Shown here: in pieces, positions 46,998 to 55,831 of the stretch
Layout of the letters: each line of letters starts with the position of its first letter
Position numbering within the stretch: position 1 is the stretch's first letter
NCBI RefSeq assembly: GCF_005884405.1
Contig: NZ_VCAO01000001.1
Span: 62,001 to 126,000 of the forward strand
Source of the DNA: Qipengyuania marisflavi
Lineage (GTDB): Bacteria; Pseudomonadota; Alphaproteobacteria; Sphingomonadales; Sphingomonadaceae
DNA: 64,000 bases
Direction of reading: 5' to 3'
Program-made: the position numbers and the translations under genes
Notes under the pieces: model-generated
Databases searched by the model: none
The model's input: only the letters and a program-made list of their open reading frames with translations
What the model was told of the DNA's origin: nothing

Positions 46998-47072
46998 TGG
47001 CTCCCCGAGTTGGATTCGAACCAACGACCAAGTGATTAACAGTCACCTACTCTACCGCTGAGCTATCGGGGA
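46998..47072 (-). tRNA. tRNA-Asn (GTT)
   Basis: 75 nt on the minus strand including CCA. Acceptor TCCCCGA pairs with TCGGGGA; anticodon GTT in CTGTTAA at 47038-47040; T arm GTTGG-TTCGAAT-CCAAC. Promoter TTGCCA-17-TATAGG lies upstream on the minus strand. Confidence 0.97.
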
Positions 47073-47095
47073 GCAGCCAGATCGGCAGGGGTGCG

Positions 47096-47124
47096 CCTAT
47101 ATGGGTGGTGTCCGGGTTTGGCAA
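47096..47124 (-). promoter_or_regulatory. Promoter of tRNA-Asn
   Basis: On the minus strand TTGCCA (47124-47119) and TATAGG (47101-47096) are separated by exactly 17 bp. A GC-rich discriminator GCGCAC follows. Confidence 0.75.
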
Positions 47125-47169
47125 GCGGGCAATCGCGAAAATTTGCTGCTGTGCGCAATCGCGGCGTGA

Positions 47170-47949
47170 TCACACCAGAAATTGTTCAGCGACGATGCGT
47201 TCGTCCAGCGCATGGCCGGGATCGAACAGCAGCGTCAATTCGGCATCGCGCGCGATTTCCAGACTGATGCTGGCGACATTGCGCAGCTCTTTCTGGTCCG
47301 CCACGACCGAGATCGGGCGCTTGTCCGCTTCGCGCACGCGGAATTCGATCTTGCTGCGGTCGGGCAGGATGGCACCGTGCCAGCGGCGCGGGCGAAACGG
47401 GCTGATCGGTGTGAGTGCGAGCAGCTGTGAATCGAGAGGCAATATGGGCCCATCAGCTGACAGATTGTAAGCGGTCGATCCCGCAGGGGTGGCCACCAGA
47501 ACGCCGTCGCACACCAGTTCCGGGATGCGCACCTTGCCGTCCACGCTAACTTCGATCTTGGCGGTCTGCCGGGTTTCGCGCAGCAGCGAGATTTCGTTGA
47601 TTGCGCAAAACCGGTGGCATTCACCATCCTGCGTGATCGCTTCCATCTTGATCGGTGCGATATTGAGCGAGCGGCTGCGGGCAATCCGGCCGAGCAATTT
47701 GTCGGGCGCGCGGTGGCGGTTCATCAGGAAGCCGACCGTGCCAAGATTGACGCCATACGCCGGAATGATCCGGCCACTGTCGAGCATGGTGTGCAGGCTT
47801 TGCAGCATGAACCCGTCACCGCCGATCACCACGACCGCCTCGGCATCCTCCAGTGGCACCCAGTCGGTAATCTCGGCAAAGATGGCAGCAGCGTCCTGCG
47901 CCCGTTCGGAATCGGACACGACCAGAGCCAGGCGATTGAATTGCGGCAA
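47170..47949 (-). CDS. nadK: NAD kinase
   Basis: About 259 residues from a TTG at 47949 that has GGAGGGG about 10 nt upstream; GTG starts at 47985 or 47973 are in frame and possible. Motifs are VVVIGGDGFMLQSLH (GGDG, about 46-60), NLGTVGFLMN and ATPAGSTAYNLSADGPIL (about 152-170). It phosphorylates NAD to NADP. The stop is followed by the tRNA-Asn promoter region 46 bp away. Confidence 0.92.
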   Translation of the reverse strand: MPQFNRLALVVSDSERAQDAAAIFAEITDWVPLEDAEAVVVIGGDGFMLQSLHTMLDSGRIIPAYGVNLGTVGFLMNRHRAPDKLLGRIARSRSLNIAPIKMEAITQDGECHRFCAINEISLLRETRQTAKIEVSVDGKVRIPELVCDGVLVATPAGSTAYNLSADGPILPLDSQLLALTPISPFRPRRWHGAILPDRSKIEFRVREADKRPISVVADQKELRNVASISLEIARDAELTLLFDPGHALDERIVAEQFLV

Positions 47950-48075
47950 GTGGCTTTCCCCTCCGCTGATCACAGCGTTGCCCACGTCGCGGCCCTATCT
48001 ATGGCTGACTGTCCCATTTGGCAACAAACGGTAATTTCTGGCATTCTTTGCCCGCCACGCCGATAAGGGCGCCAC

Positions 48076-49395
48076 ATGGCCACGATGCCCCACGATATGC
48101 AAGACGAGTCGCGAGACAGCCTTACTGGACTTGCCGACCCTGACCGGGCGCGCAAGGTGATTGCCCAATGGCAGAACGATTGGCCGTCGGGTACGATATC
48201 GTGCCCGATGCACGCGATGCTGATTTCGCTGGGCCGGATAGAGACAGTCAATGTCGCTTTCGGCGAAAGTGCGGGCGACGGCGCGCTGGTCGAAGTGGCG
48301 CAGCGGATCAAGCATTTCGCCGGAGACGAGCTGGAAAGCAGCGTCTGGCTGGCTGCACGCATGGGCGGCGGGACTTTCCTGCTGGTCGCTCGCGAAGAAT
48401 GCAGCCGTGAACGCTGGCAATGGTTGGCAGAGGCGCTGGCCGATGCCATTGCCATGCCGATTACCAATCCGGCAGGCGGGGCCAGCCTGAGGCTGTGGCC
48501 ACGCATCGCGCTGATGCGGGCGACCGATACCGACAGCCCGGTCACCATGTTCGATCGTTTGTCCGAGACATCGGCGCTGATGCGTGAGAACAATGGCCGC
48601 CGGATTGCCTGGTCGACCGGCGCGATTGCCCGGTCGGGGCGTTCCAACCAGCAGCTCGAAGCCGATTTGCTCGCCGCGATTGATCGCGATGAGATCGAAA
48701 TCCTTTTCCAACCGCAATACTCGCTGGCCGATGATAAATTGGTGGGCGCAGAGGCGCTGGCGCGGTGGCACCATCCGGTGCTGGGCCGCATCGGTGCCGG
48801 GGTGCTGTTCCAGATTGCCGAGCGGGCAGACCATATCGCGCATCTATCGCGCCACATTGCGGAGCGTGCCTTGCAAGCGGCGGTTCATTGGCCTGAGACG
48901 ATACGCCTCTCGCTGAACATCACGCCGGCGGATTTGGCCGCCGACAGCTTCGCGCCTGAATTTGCGCGGCTTGCCGAACGCATTGGCTATCCACTGGACC
49001 GCCTGACGCTGGAGATTACCGAGCAGGTCCTGCTCGCCGATTTGGACCGTGTGGGCGTGGTTCTGGAGCAGTTGCGGATTTACGGCATCCGTCTGGCGCT
49101 TGACGATTTCGGGGCTGGCTTCTGCAACTTCCGCTATCTGAAGATCCTGCCGCTCGATCACATCAAGCTCGACCGGTCGATGATCGACGATGTGCTGGAT
49201 GACGACCGCGACCGGGCGGTGTTTCGCGCCATTGTGGCAATGGCCCAGGCGCTTGATCTGAAAGTTGTGGTCGAAGGTATTGAAACCGCTGCCCAACGCG
49301 AATTCGTTGCAGCGGAAGGCGCGCAGGATTATCAAGGTTTCCTTCGTTCGGAGCCACTATCCGCGCAGGAATTCCTCAAGCTCGCCGCGACTTAA
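48076..49395 (+). CDS. Degenerate-GGDEF/intact-EAL c-di-GMP phosphodiesterase
   Basis: 439 residues without a membrane segment. In the N-terminal GGDEF-like domain (about 15-185) the active-site signature reads GGGTF instead of GGDEF, so cyclase activity is probably lost. The EAL domain (about 200-435) keeps EALARW (about 225), DDFGAGFCNF, and VVEGIET with the metal and base residues expected. It should hydrolyse c-di-GMP. Its stop overlaps the opposite-strand mfd stop in a 4-nt TTAA. Confidence 0.85.
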   Translation: MATMPHDMQDESRDSLTGLADPDRARKVIAQWQNDWPSGTISCPMHAMLISLGRIETVNVAFGESAGDGALVEVAQRIKHFAGDELESSVWLAARMGGGTFLLVAREECSRERWQWLAEALADAIAMPITNPAGGASLRLWPRIALMRATDTDSPVTMFDRLSETSALMRENNGRRIAWSTGAIARSGRSNQQLEADLLAAIDRDEIEILFQPQYSLADDKLVGAEALARWHHPVLGRIGAGVLFQIAERADHIAHLSRHIAERALQAAVHWPETIRLSLNITPADLAADSFAPEFARLAERIGYPLDRLTLEITEQVLLADLDRVGVVLEQLRIYGIRLALDDFGAGFCNFRYLKILPLDHIKLDRSMIDDVLDDDRDRAVFRAIVAMAQALDLKVVVEGIETAAQREFVAAEGAQDYQGFLRSEPLSAQEFLKLAAT

Positions 49396-52300
49396 GCCGC
49401 GACTTTCTGCCGCTTTTTCGCCTTCTGCACGATCCCCGACAGACCCTTGGTCAGCTGGTAAAGGCCATTGAGCCTGCTCTCCGGGCTGTTCCACGCGCGG
49501 CTGATCACCAGCTTCATGTCAGGCCGCAGCTTTGCAGTGCCCTGGAGCCGGTCGACATAAGCGAGTAGTCCCACCGGATCAGGGAAATTGTCTTGATGGA
49601 AGGTGACCAGAGTTCCGGCGGCTCCGACATCGATTTTGGCGATGTTGGCACCAATCGCCTGATGTTTGATCTCGATCAGCCGCACCAGATTGGCAGTGGC
49701 AGCGGGCAACTCGCCAAAGCGGTCGATCATTTCGGCGGCCATAGCTTCGATTTCGGACTTGTCGGCGGCATCGTTGAGACGGCGGTATAGCGCCATGCGA
49801 ACCGCCAGATCGGGGACGTAATCTTCCGGGATCATGATCGGCGCATCGACAGTGATCTGCGGGCTGACCGTATCGCGCTTGGCCTCCAGCCCCATCTCGC
49901 CCGCCTTGGCAGCCAGAATCGCATCCTCAAGCATGGATTGATACAGTTCGAACCCGACCTCACGAATGTGGCCCGATTGCTCGTCACCCAGCAGATTGCC
50001 TGCGCCGCGAATATCGAGATCGTGACTGGCAAGCTGGAAACCTGCACCCAGACTGTCCAGATCGCCCAGCACCTTCAGCCGTTTCTCTGCGATTTCGGAA
50101 AGCTGGGTATCCTTGGCGTAGGTGAGGTAGGCGTAGGCGCGTAATTTCGCGCGGCCCACGCGTCCGCGAAGCTGGTACAATTGGGCAAGGCCGAAAATGT
50201 CGGCGCGATGGATGATGATGGTATTGGCGGAGGGCAAATCCAGCCCGCTTTCGACGATCGTGGTCGCCAGCAGGACTTCGTATTTGCCTTCGTAAAAAGC
50301 GCTCATGCGCTCCTCGATCTCGCCAGCCCCCATTTGTCCGTGGGCGGAGATGGCTTTTACTTCGGGCACGTTCTCGCGCAGCCATGCCTCGACGCCTTCC
50401 ATATCAGCAATGCGCGGCACGACGATGAAGCTCTGCCCGCCGCGATGATGTTCGCGGAGCAGTGCCTCGCGCATCACCATATCGTCCCATTCCATCACAT
50501 AGGTGCGGACTGCCAGACGGTCGACTGGCGGGGTCTGGATGGTGGACAGCTCGCGCAGGCCAGTCATTGCCATTTGCAAGGTGCGCGGGATGGGCGTGGC
50601 GGTCAGCGTCAGCATATGGACGTCGGCGCGCAGCTGTTTCAGGCGTTCCTTGTGCGTCACGCCGAAACGCTGTTCCTCATCGACGATGACCAGTCCCAGA
50701 TCCTTGAACTTGGTCTGTTTGGACAGGATTGCGTGGGTGCCGACAACGATGTCGATTGATCCGCTTTCGAGGCCCTCACGGGTTTCCTTGATCTCCTTGG
50801 CAGGGACCAACCGGCTCAACCGTCCGACATTGAGCGGGAAGCCGGAGAAACGAGTCGAGAAATTTTCGAAATGCTGGCGCGCCAGCAGCGTGGTGGGCGC
50901 GACGATAGCAACCTGCTGGCCGTTCATCGCCGCTACAAAAGCGGCACGCATCGCAACTTCGGTTTTGCCGAAGCCGACGTCGCCGCAGACTAGCCGATCC
51001 ATTGGGCGGCCACTGTCCAGATCGCGCAGCACATCTTCGATCGCGCGTTCCTGATCATCAGTTTCCTGCCATGGGAAGCGGTCGAGGAATTGGTTGTAGG
51101 TGCCGGATTCGACTTCGTACCTGGGCGCAGTGCGTAAGGCGCGGGCGGCTGCGGTCTTGAGCAATTCACCTGCAATCTCGCGAATGCGTTCTTTCAGGCG
51201 CGCGCGGCGTTTTTGCCATGCTTCGCCGCCCAGCCGGTCAAGCTGGACCGCATGTTCAGACGAACCATAGCGGCTGAGCACGTCGATATTCTCGACCGGA
51301 ATGAACAGCTTGTCGCCGCCATGATATTGCAACATCACGCAGTCGTGTTTGCTCTTGCCCACGGCGATGGGTTCAAGGCCGAGATATTTGCCGATGCCGT
51401 GTTCGGTGTGGACCACCAGATCGCCGGGCGAGAGCGCGGACAGTTCGGCCATGAAGGCGTCGGCGTCCTTGCGCTTTTTCTTGCGGCGGACCAGCCGGTC
51501 GCCAAGAATGTCCTGCTCGGTCAGCAGTTCGATCTCGTCATTGGCGAAGCTGGCTTCCAGCGGCAGCACCATCGCAACCGGCGTGCCTTTGGCGGACAGT
51601 CCCAGGGCTTCCTGCCAGGTGTCGGCAAGCGCCACCGGCATTTTCGCTTCGTTGAGGATCGACGCTATGCGCGAGCGGCTACCAATTGAGTACGTCGCCA
51701 CCAGCGGTCGCTTGCCTGCTTTGCCCAGCGCTTTCAGATGCTCGGCTAGGACCGGGTAAATACTGTCGCCGCGCGCGCGTTCGGGCGCGAAATCGCGTCC
51801 CGAGCGGAACCCGAAATCGACAACCTTGTCACTCTCGGGCTCGGCAAAGGCGCTGGCGCGGTGCGCGGGGAGCGCGGCGAGCGCTGCTTTGACCTCATTT
51901 GCCGTGAGATAAAGCGCATCGGGCGCAAGCGGGCGGTAACTGCCCTTTTTCTGACCCGACGCCTGAGTGCGCTGATCGTAATAATCGACAATATCCTTGA
52001 TCCGCTCGTCAATCGAGGCGAGTGCGGCGGTGTCCATGACTACCAGATCACTGGTGCCCAGATGGTCGAAGAAAGTCGCCATCTTGTCTTCGAACAGTGG
52101 CAGCCAATGCTCCATGCCCGCCATTCGGCGCCCCTCGCTGACCGCCTCGTACAGCGGGTCCTGCGTGGCGTGCGCCGCGAACATTTCGCGGTAGCGGCTG
52201 CGGAAGCGCTTGATGCTGTCTTCGTCCAGCAGCGCTTCGGAGGCGGGAAGCAGCAGATGGCTGTCCAGCCGCCCCGTGCTCATCTGCGTATTGGGATCGA

Positions 52301-52883
52301 AACTGCGCAGGCTTTCCAGCTCGTCACCAAAGAAATCGAGCCGCAGCGCTTCGTCCATCCCGCTGGGAAAGACATCGACTATCGAGCCGCGAATCGCAAA
52401 CTCGCCCTTATCGATGACCGTATCGGTGCGGCCATAGCCCTGCCGTTGCAGCAGTGCCGCCAGACTGTCGCGCCCAATCTCGGCGCCGACCTTAAACTCG
52501 CGCACGCTTTCACGAATGCGGAACGGGGTCAGCACGCGCTGGAGAATGGCGTTGGCGGTGGTGACAACCAGCTGCGCGCCAGCCTTTCCGGTTTGCAGGC
52601 GGTGTAGTGCAGCCAGCCGCCGGGCGCTGATCGTCAGGGCGGGGCTGGCCCGGTCATATGGCAGCGAATCCCAAGCGGGAAATTCGATGACTTCCAGCTC
52701 CGGCGCGAAGAACTGCGCCGCCTCTGCCACTGCGCGCATCGCGGTTTCATCGGGTGCAACAAACACCGCGCGGCCAGTGCTGGCGCGCGCCAGATCGGCC
52801 ATCACCAGCGGCTGCGCACCGCGCGCAACTTGCGCCAGCGTCAGCGGGGTCTTGGCGGCAAGGATACGGGAAATATCGGGCAT
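49392..52883 (-). CDS. mfd: Transcription-repair coupling factor Mfd
   Basis: 1163 residues. UvrB-like N-terminal part, an RNA-polymerase interaction domain starting LSPGDLVVHTEHGIGKYLGL (about 467-486), and a RecG-like translocase with CGDVGFGKTEVAMRAAFVAA and IVDEEQRFGVTHKERL. It removes stalled polymerase at lesions and recruits UvrA. It is 37 bp downstream of sdhE, on the same strand. Confidence 0.96.
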   Translation of the reverse strand: MPDISRILAAKTPLTLAQVARGAQPLVMADLARASTGRAVFVAPDETAMRAVAEAAQFFAPELEVIEFPAWDSLPYDRASPALTISARRLAALHRLQTGKAGAQLVVTTANAILQRVLTPFRIRESVREFKVGAEIGRDSLAALLQRQGYGRTDTVIDKGEFAIRGSIVDVFPSGMDEALRLDFFGDELESLRSFDPNTQMSTGRLDSHLLLPASEALLDEDSIKRFRSRYREMFAAHATQDPLYEAVSEGRRMAGMEHWLPLFEDKMATFFDHLGTSDLVVMDTAALASIDERIKDIVDYYDQRTQASGQKKGSYRPLAPDALYLTANEVKAALAALPAHRASAFAEPESDKVVDFGFRSGRDFAPERARGDSIYPVLAEHLKALGKAGKRPLVATYSIGSRSRIASILNEAKMPVALADTWQEALGLSAKGTPVAMVLPLEASFANDEIELLTEQDILGDRLVRRKKKRKDADAFMAELSALSPGDLVVHTEHGIGKYLGLEPIAVGKSKHDCVMLQYHGGDKLFIPVENIDVLSRYGSSEHAVQLDRLGGEAWQKRRARLKERIREIAGELLKTAAARALRTAPRYEVESGTYNQFLDRFPWQETDDQERAIEDVLRDLDSGRPMDRLVCGDVGFGKTEVAMRAAFVAAMNGQQVAIVAPTTLLARQHFENFSTRFSGFPLNVGRLSRLVPAKEIKETREGLESGSIDIVVGTHAILSKQTKFKDLGLVIVDEEQRFGVTHKERLKQLRADVHMLTLTATPIPRTLQMAMTGLRELSTIQTPPVDRLAVRTYVMEWDDMVMREALLREHHRGGQSFIVVPRIADMEGVEAWLRENVPEVKAISAHGQMGAGEIEERMSAFYEGKYEVLLATTIVESGLDLPSANTIIIHRADIFGLAQLYQLRGRVGRAKLRAYAYLTYAKDTQLSEIAEKRLKVLGDLDSLGAGFQLASHDLDIRGAGNLLGDEQSGHIREVGFELYQSMLEDAILAAKAGEMGLEAKRDTVSPQITVDAPIMIPEDYVPDLAVRMALYRRLNDAADKSEIEAMAAEMIDRFGELPAATANLVRLIEIKHQAIGANIAKIDVGAAGTLVTFHQDNFPDPVGLLAYVDRLQGTAKLRPDMKLVISRAWNSPESRLNGLYQLTKGLSGIVQKAKKRQKVAA

Positions 52884-52920
52884 CTTGGGTCTCAGCGCAG
52901 CAGGCGTCAGGGCGTTCCCG

Positions 52921-53199
52921 TCAGCGCGGGATGTCGACGTAATCGAGTTGCTGCATCAATTCGAGCTGCGGCCCTGCAAAGCGCGGCGGGAAGGGCTGCG
53001 TCTTCAAAGCCCAAGCCATGATATCGACATCGTCTTCTTCAAGCAGCGCCTCGAACCAAGCCAGCTGCTCCTCCTTCCAACCGTCATGATAACGATCGAA
53101 GAAACCGCCGATCATATAATCGGCCTCACGCGTGCCGCGATGCCAGGCGCGGAATTTGGCACGCAGCAGGCGGCCGGCAAAAGTAAGAGCTTCGGGCAT
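52921..53199 (-). CDS. sdhE: Succinate dehydrogenase assembly factor SdhE-like
   Basis: 92 residues from ATG 53199. The hallmark RGxxE-type loop is WHRGTREADYMIGGFF (about 19-34), followed by EEQLAWFEALLEEDDVDIM, typical of the SdhE/SDHAF2 fold that promotes covalent FAD attachment to SdhA. A GTG six codons upstream is in frame. The order recG, sdhE, mfd with recG divergent is a recurrent alphaproteobacterial arrangement. Confidence 0.88.
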   Translation of the reverse strand: MPEALTFAGRLLRAKFRAWHRGTREADYMIGGFFDRYHDGWKEEQLAWFEALLEEDDVDIMAWALKTQPFPPRFAGPQLELMQQLDYVDIPR

Positions 53200-53253
53200 G
53201 GCGAGCGGGTAGGGCACTCGCCAAAACCGTGCAAGCGGCTATAGCGTGCAGCG

Positions 53254-55332
53254 ATGCGCCCCGATGCTCTCAATCCGCTGTTCGTCGAAATCGACGCGCT
53301 CGATGGGGTCGGGCCGAAGCTGAAGAAGCCGCTGGAAAAGCTTGGCCTGACGCGGGTGCGCGATCTGGATTATCATCTGCCGGACCGATTTGTAACGCGG
53401 CGCGCGGTGCAAAATCTGGACGAAGCAGGCGAGGGCGAACATATCGTTATCGCGCTGACCGTGACCGAGCACCGCGCATCGCGCAACCAGCGCGGCCCCT
53501 ACCGCGTGCTGGCACAGGATAGCATCGGCAATGTGCTGGCGATCACATACTTTGGGCGCGCATCCTATAGCGCGAAAAAGCTGCTGCCGGTTGGCGAATT
53601 GCGCTGGGTTGCGGGCAAGCTGGAACGCTATGGCGATATGCTGCAAATCGTCCATCCTGACCATGTGGTGGAGGAGGGCGGCGATACGTTGCAGCGGTTG
53701 TGCGAGCCGGTTTACCGCCTGTCGGAGGGGCTGACGCAGCCCAAGATTGCGGGCCTTGTCCGGCAATCGCTGGAACGCACGCCCGAACTGCCCGAATGGA
53801 TCGAGCGTTCGCAGGTCGATACGGCCGCATGGCCCGCATGGCGCGATGCGCTGGTGCTGGCGCACAAGGCCGAGCACGAGGGCGCGCGCGACCGGCTGGC
53901 CTATGACGAATTGCTCGCCAACAGCCTCGCGCTGATGCTGGTGCGCGCGGACAATCGCAAGCGCCGCGGGCAGGCATTGGTGGGCGATGGGAAGCTGCGT
54001 GACCGGCTTAATCTGCCGTTCCCGCTGACCGGCGCGCAAACCCGATCGATTGCCGAGATCGAGGGCGATCTGGCCCAGCAATCGCCCATGCTGCGTCTGC
54101 TGCAAGGCGATGTCGGCGCGGGCAAGACCGTGGTGGCGTTGGAAGCGATGCTGATAGCGGTCGAGGCTGGAGTGCAAGCGGCTTTGTTGGCGCCCACCGA
54201 AATCCTCGCACGCCAGCATTTCGACACAATCCGCAATCTCGTTGAGCCGACCGGCGCGCAGGTGGCCCTGCTGACCGGACGCGGATCGACGCGCGGCGGC
54301 AGCAAGGCGCGCGAAGCAACGCTGATGGGGCTGATGGATGGCAGCATCGACATTGTCATTGGCACGCACGCCATTTTTCAGGACAGCGTATCCTATCGCG
54401 ATCTGGCGATGGTTGTGATCGACGAACAACACCGCTTCGGGGTCGGCCAGCGGTTGATGCTGGCAAGCAAGGGCAAGCGCGCGCCGCATGTCCTGGCAAT
54501 GACCGCCACCCCGATCCCGCGCACGCTGACACTGGCGCAATATGGCGAGCTGGATGTGAGCAAGCTCGACGAGCTGCCACCCGGACGCCAGGCCATCGAT
54601 ACGCGCGTGATCGGGATGGAACGGCTGGCCGAAGTGGTCGAGGGGGTGGCCCGCCATGTCGGCGGCGGACAGCAGGCCTATTGGGTCTGCCCGATGGTGC
54701 GCGAATTGGACGGTCCGGGCGAAGACATCGCCGCTGCCGAGGCGCGCTATGCGTCGCTCAAGGAACGCTTCGGCAAGGATGTCGTGCTGGTTCATGGCCA
54801 GCTGTCGCCAGAGATGAAGGCGGCGGGAATGGAACGGTTTGCCAGCGGGGATGCCAAACTGCTGGTCGCTACCACGGTGATCGAGGTTGGCGTCGATGTC
54901 CCCAATGCCACGCTGATGGTGATCGAACAGGCTGAACGCTTCGGCCTCGCCCAGCTACACCAGCTGCGCGGCCGCGTGGGTCGAGGCAGCGAGAAATCTG
55001 TGTGCCTGTTACTGCGCGGCGGCGAACTGTCGGAAACCGCGCGCAGCCGGTTGGCGCTGATGCGCGAAACGCAGGACGGCTTCCGGCTGGCTGAGGAGGA
55101 TCTGCAATTGCGCGGCGGCGGTGAACTCTTGGGCACTCGGCAATCGGGCGATTCGCCTTTCAACATCGCCACGCTGGAACAGATTACCAAGCTGCTGCCC
55201 AAGGCCCATGATGACGCGCGGATGCTGATCGAGCGCGACGGCGGATTGTCCAGCCCGCGCGGAGAAGCGGCGCGGATGTTGCTCTATCTGTTTGAGCGCG
55301 ATTGGGGCGTGCAAATGCTGCGCGGGGGTTAG
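53254..55332 (+). CDS. recG: ATP-dependent DNA helicase RecG
   Basis: 692 residues. N-terminal wedge/OB domain (to about 230), Walker A QGDVGAGKTVVALEAML (about 285-301), DEQHRFGVGQR (Walker B, about 389-399), and the C-terminal RAREMRP-like QLRGRVGRGSEKSVCLLL (about 570-587). It reverses replication forks and resolves recombination intermediates. Divergent from sdhE by 54 bp. Its TAG overlaps the tyrosine phosphatase stop in 4 nt. Confidence 0.96.
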   Translation: MRPDALNPLFVEIDALDGVGPKLKKPLEKLGLTRVRDLDYHLPDRFVTRRAVQNLDEAGEGEHIVIALTVTEHRASRNQRGPYRVLAQDSIGNVLAITYFGRASYSAKKLLPVGELRWVAGKLERYGDMLQIVHPDHVVEEGGDTLQRLCEPVYRLSEGLTQPKIAGLVRQSLERTPELPEWIERSQVDTAAWPAWRDALVLAHKAEHEGARDRLAYDELLANSLALMLVRADNRKRRGQALVGDGKLRDRLNLPFPLTGAQTRSIAEIEGDLAQQSPMLRLLQGDVGAGKTVVALEAMLIAVEAGVQAALLAPTEILARQHFDTIRNLVEPTGAQVALLTGRGSTRGGSKAREATLMGLMDGSIDIVIGTHAIFQDSVSYRDLAMVVIDEQHRFGVGQRLMLASKGKRAPHVLAMTATPIPRTLTLAQYGELDVSKLDELPPGRQAIDTRVIGMERLAEVVEGVARHVGGGQQAYWVCPMVRELDGPGEDIAAAEARYASLKERFGKDVVLVHGQLSPEMKAAGMERFASGDAKLLVATTVIEVGVDVPNATLMVIEQAERFGLAQLHQLRGRVGRGSEKSVCLLLRGGELSETARSRLALMRETQDGFRLAEEDLQLRGGGELLGTRQSGDSPFNIATLEQITKLLPKAHDDARMLIERDGGLSSPRGEAARMLLYLFERDWGVQMLRGG

Positions 55333-55790
55333 CGCAGCCGTTCGATCAAGGCCGCTGCCCCAGCCGATACGTCGGACCAGGTTACGGCAAAGCCGTCCTG
55401 CTCTCCGTACCAGGGGTCGGCCACTTCCTGACCCTCACGGCCAGCAACCAGATCCAGCAACATCACGACATTTGCCGCGCTGTCCGCTGGGCGAATACGC
55501 TCGATATTGGCCATGTTGGCGTGATCCATGCCAACGATCCAGGCGAAGCGCTCGAAATCCGCCGGTTCCAATTGCCGTCCGCGATATTGCGTGATGTCGA
55601 TCCCATGCCGCTGGGCCTCGGCGACGGTGCGCGGATCAGGCGGCTCGCCCACATGGTAATCCGCAGTGCCCGCGCTGTCGGTAACCGCAGCCAGTCCAGC
55701 GCGCTCAGCAGCATCGCAAAATGCCGCTTCGGCCAGCGGAGAGCGGCAGATATTGCCAAGACAGACGAACAGGACGGAGGGTGCGCTCAT
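55329..55790 (-). CDS. Low-molecular-weight protein tyrosine phosphatase
   Basis: 153 residues with the P-loop CLGNICRSPLAEA (Cys, about 10-22) and the general acid DPWYGEQD (about 124-131). It is a cytoplasmic phosphatase; in many bacteria related enzymes regulate polysaccharide synthesis, but arsenate reductase is a relative with a different signature. No tyrosine kinase is nearby. The stop shares a TTAG with recG. Confidence 0.92.
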   Translation of the reverse strand: MSAPSVLFVCLGNICRSPLAEAAFCDAAERAGLAAVTDSAGTADYHVGEPPDPRTVAEAQRHGIDITQYRGRQLEPADFERFAWIVGMDHANMANIERIRPADSAANVVMLLDLVAGREGQEVADPWYGEQDGFAVTWSDVSAGAAALIERLR

Positions 55791-55831
55791 GGCTTATATC
55801 CTAGAACGGCTCGCTGCTGCCAGACAAGTGC

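Noticed and set aside
53239-54795. 518-codon minus-strand ORF opposite recG
   Set aside because: Shadow of recG; composition is His/Arg/Gln-rich and motif-free.
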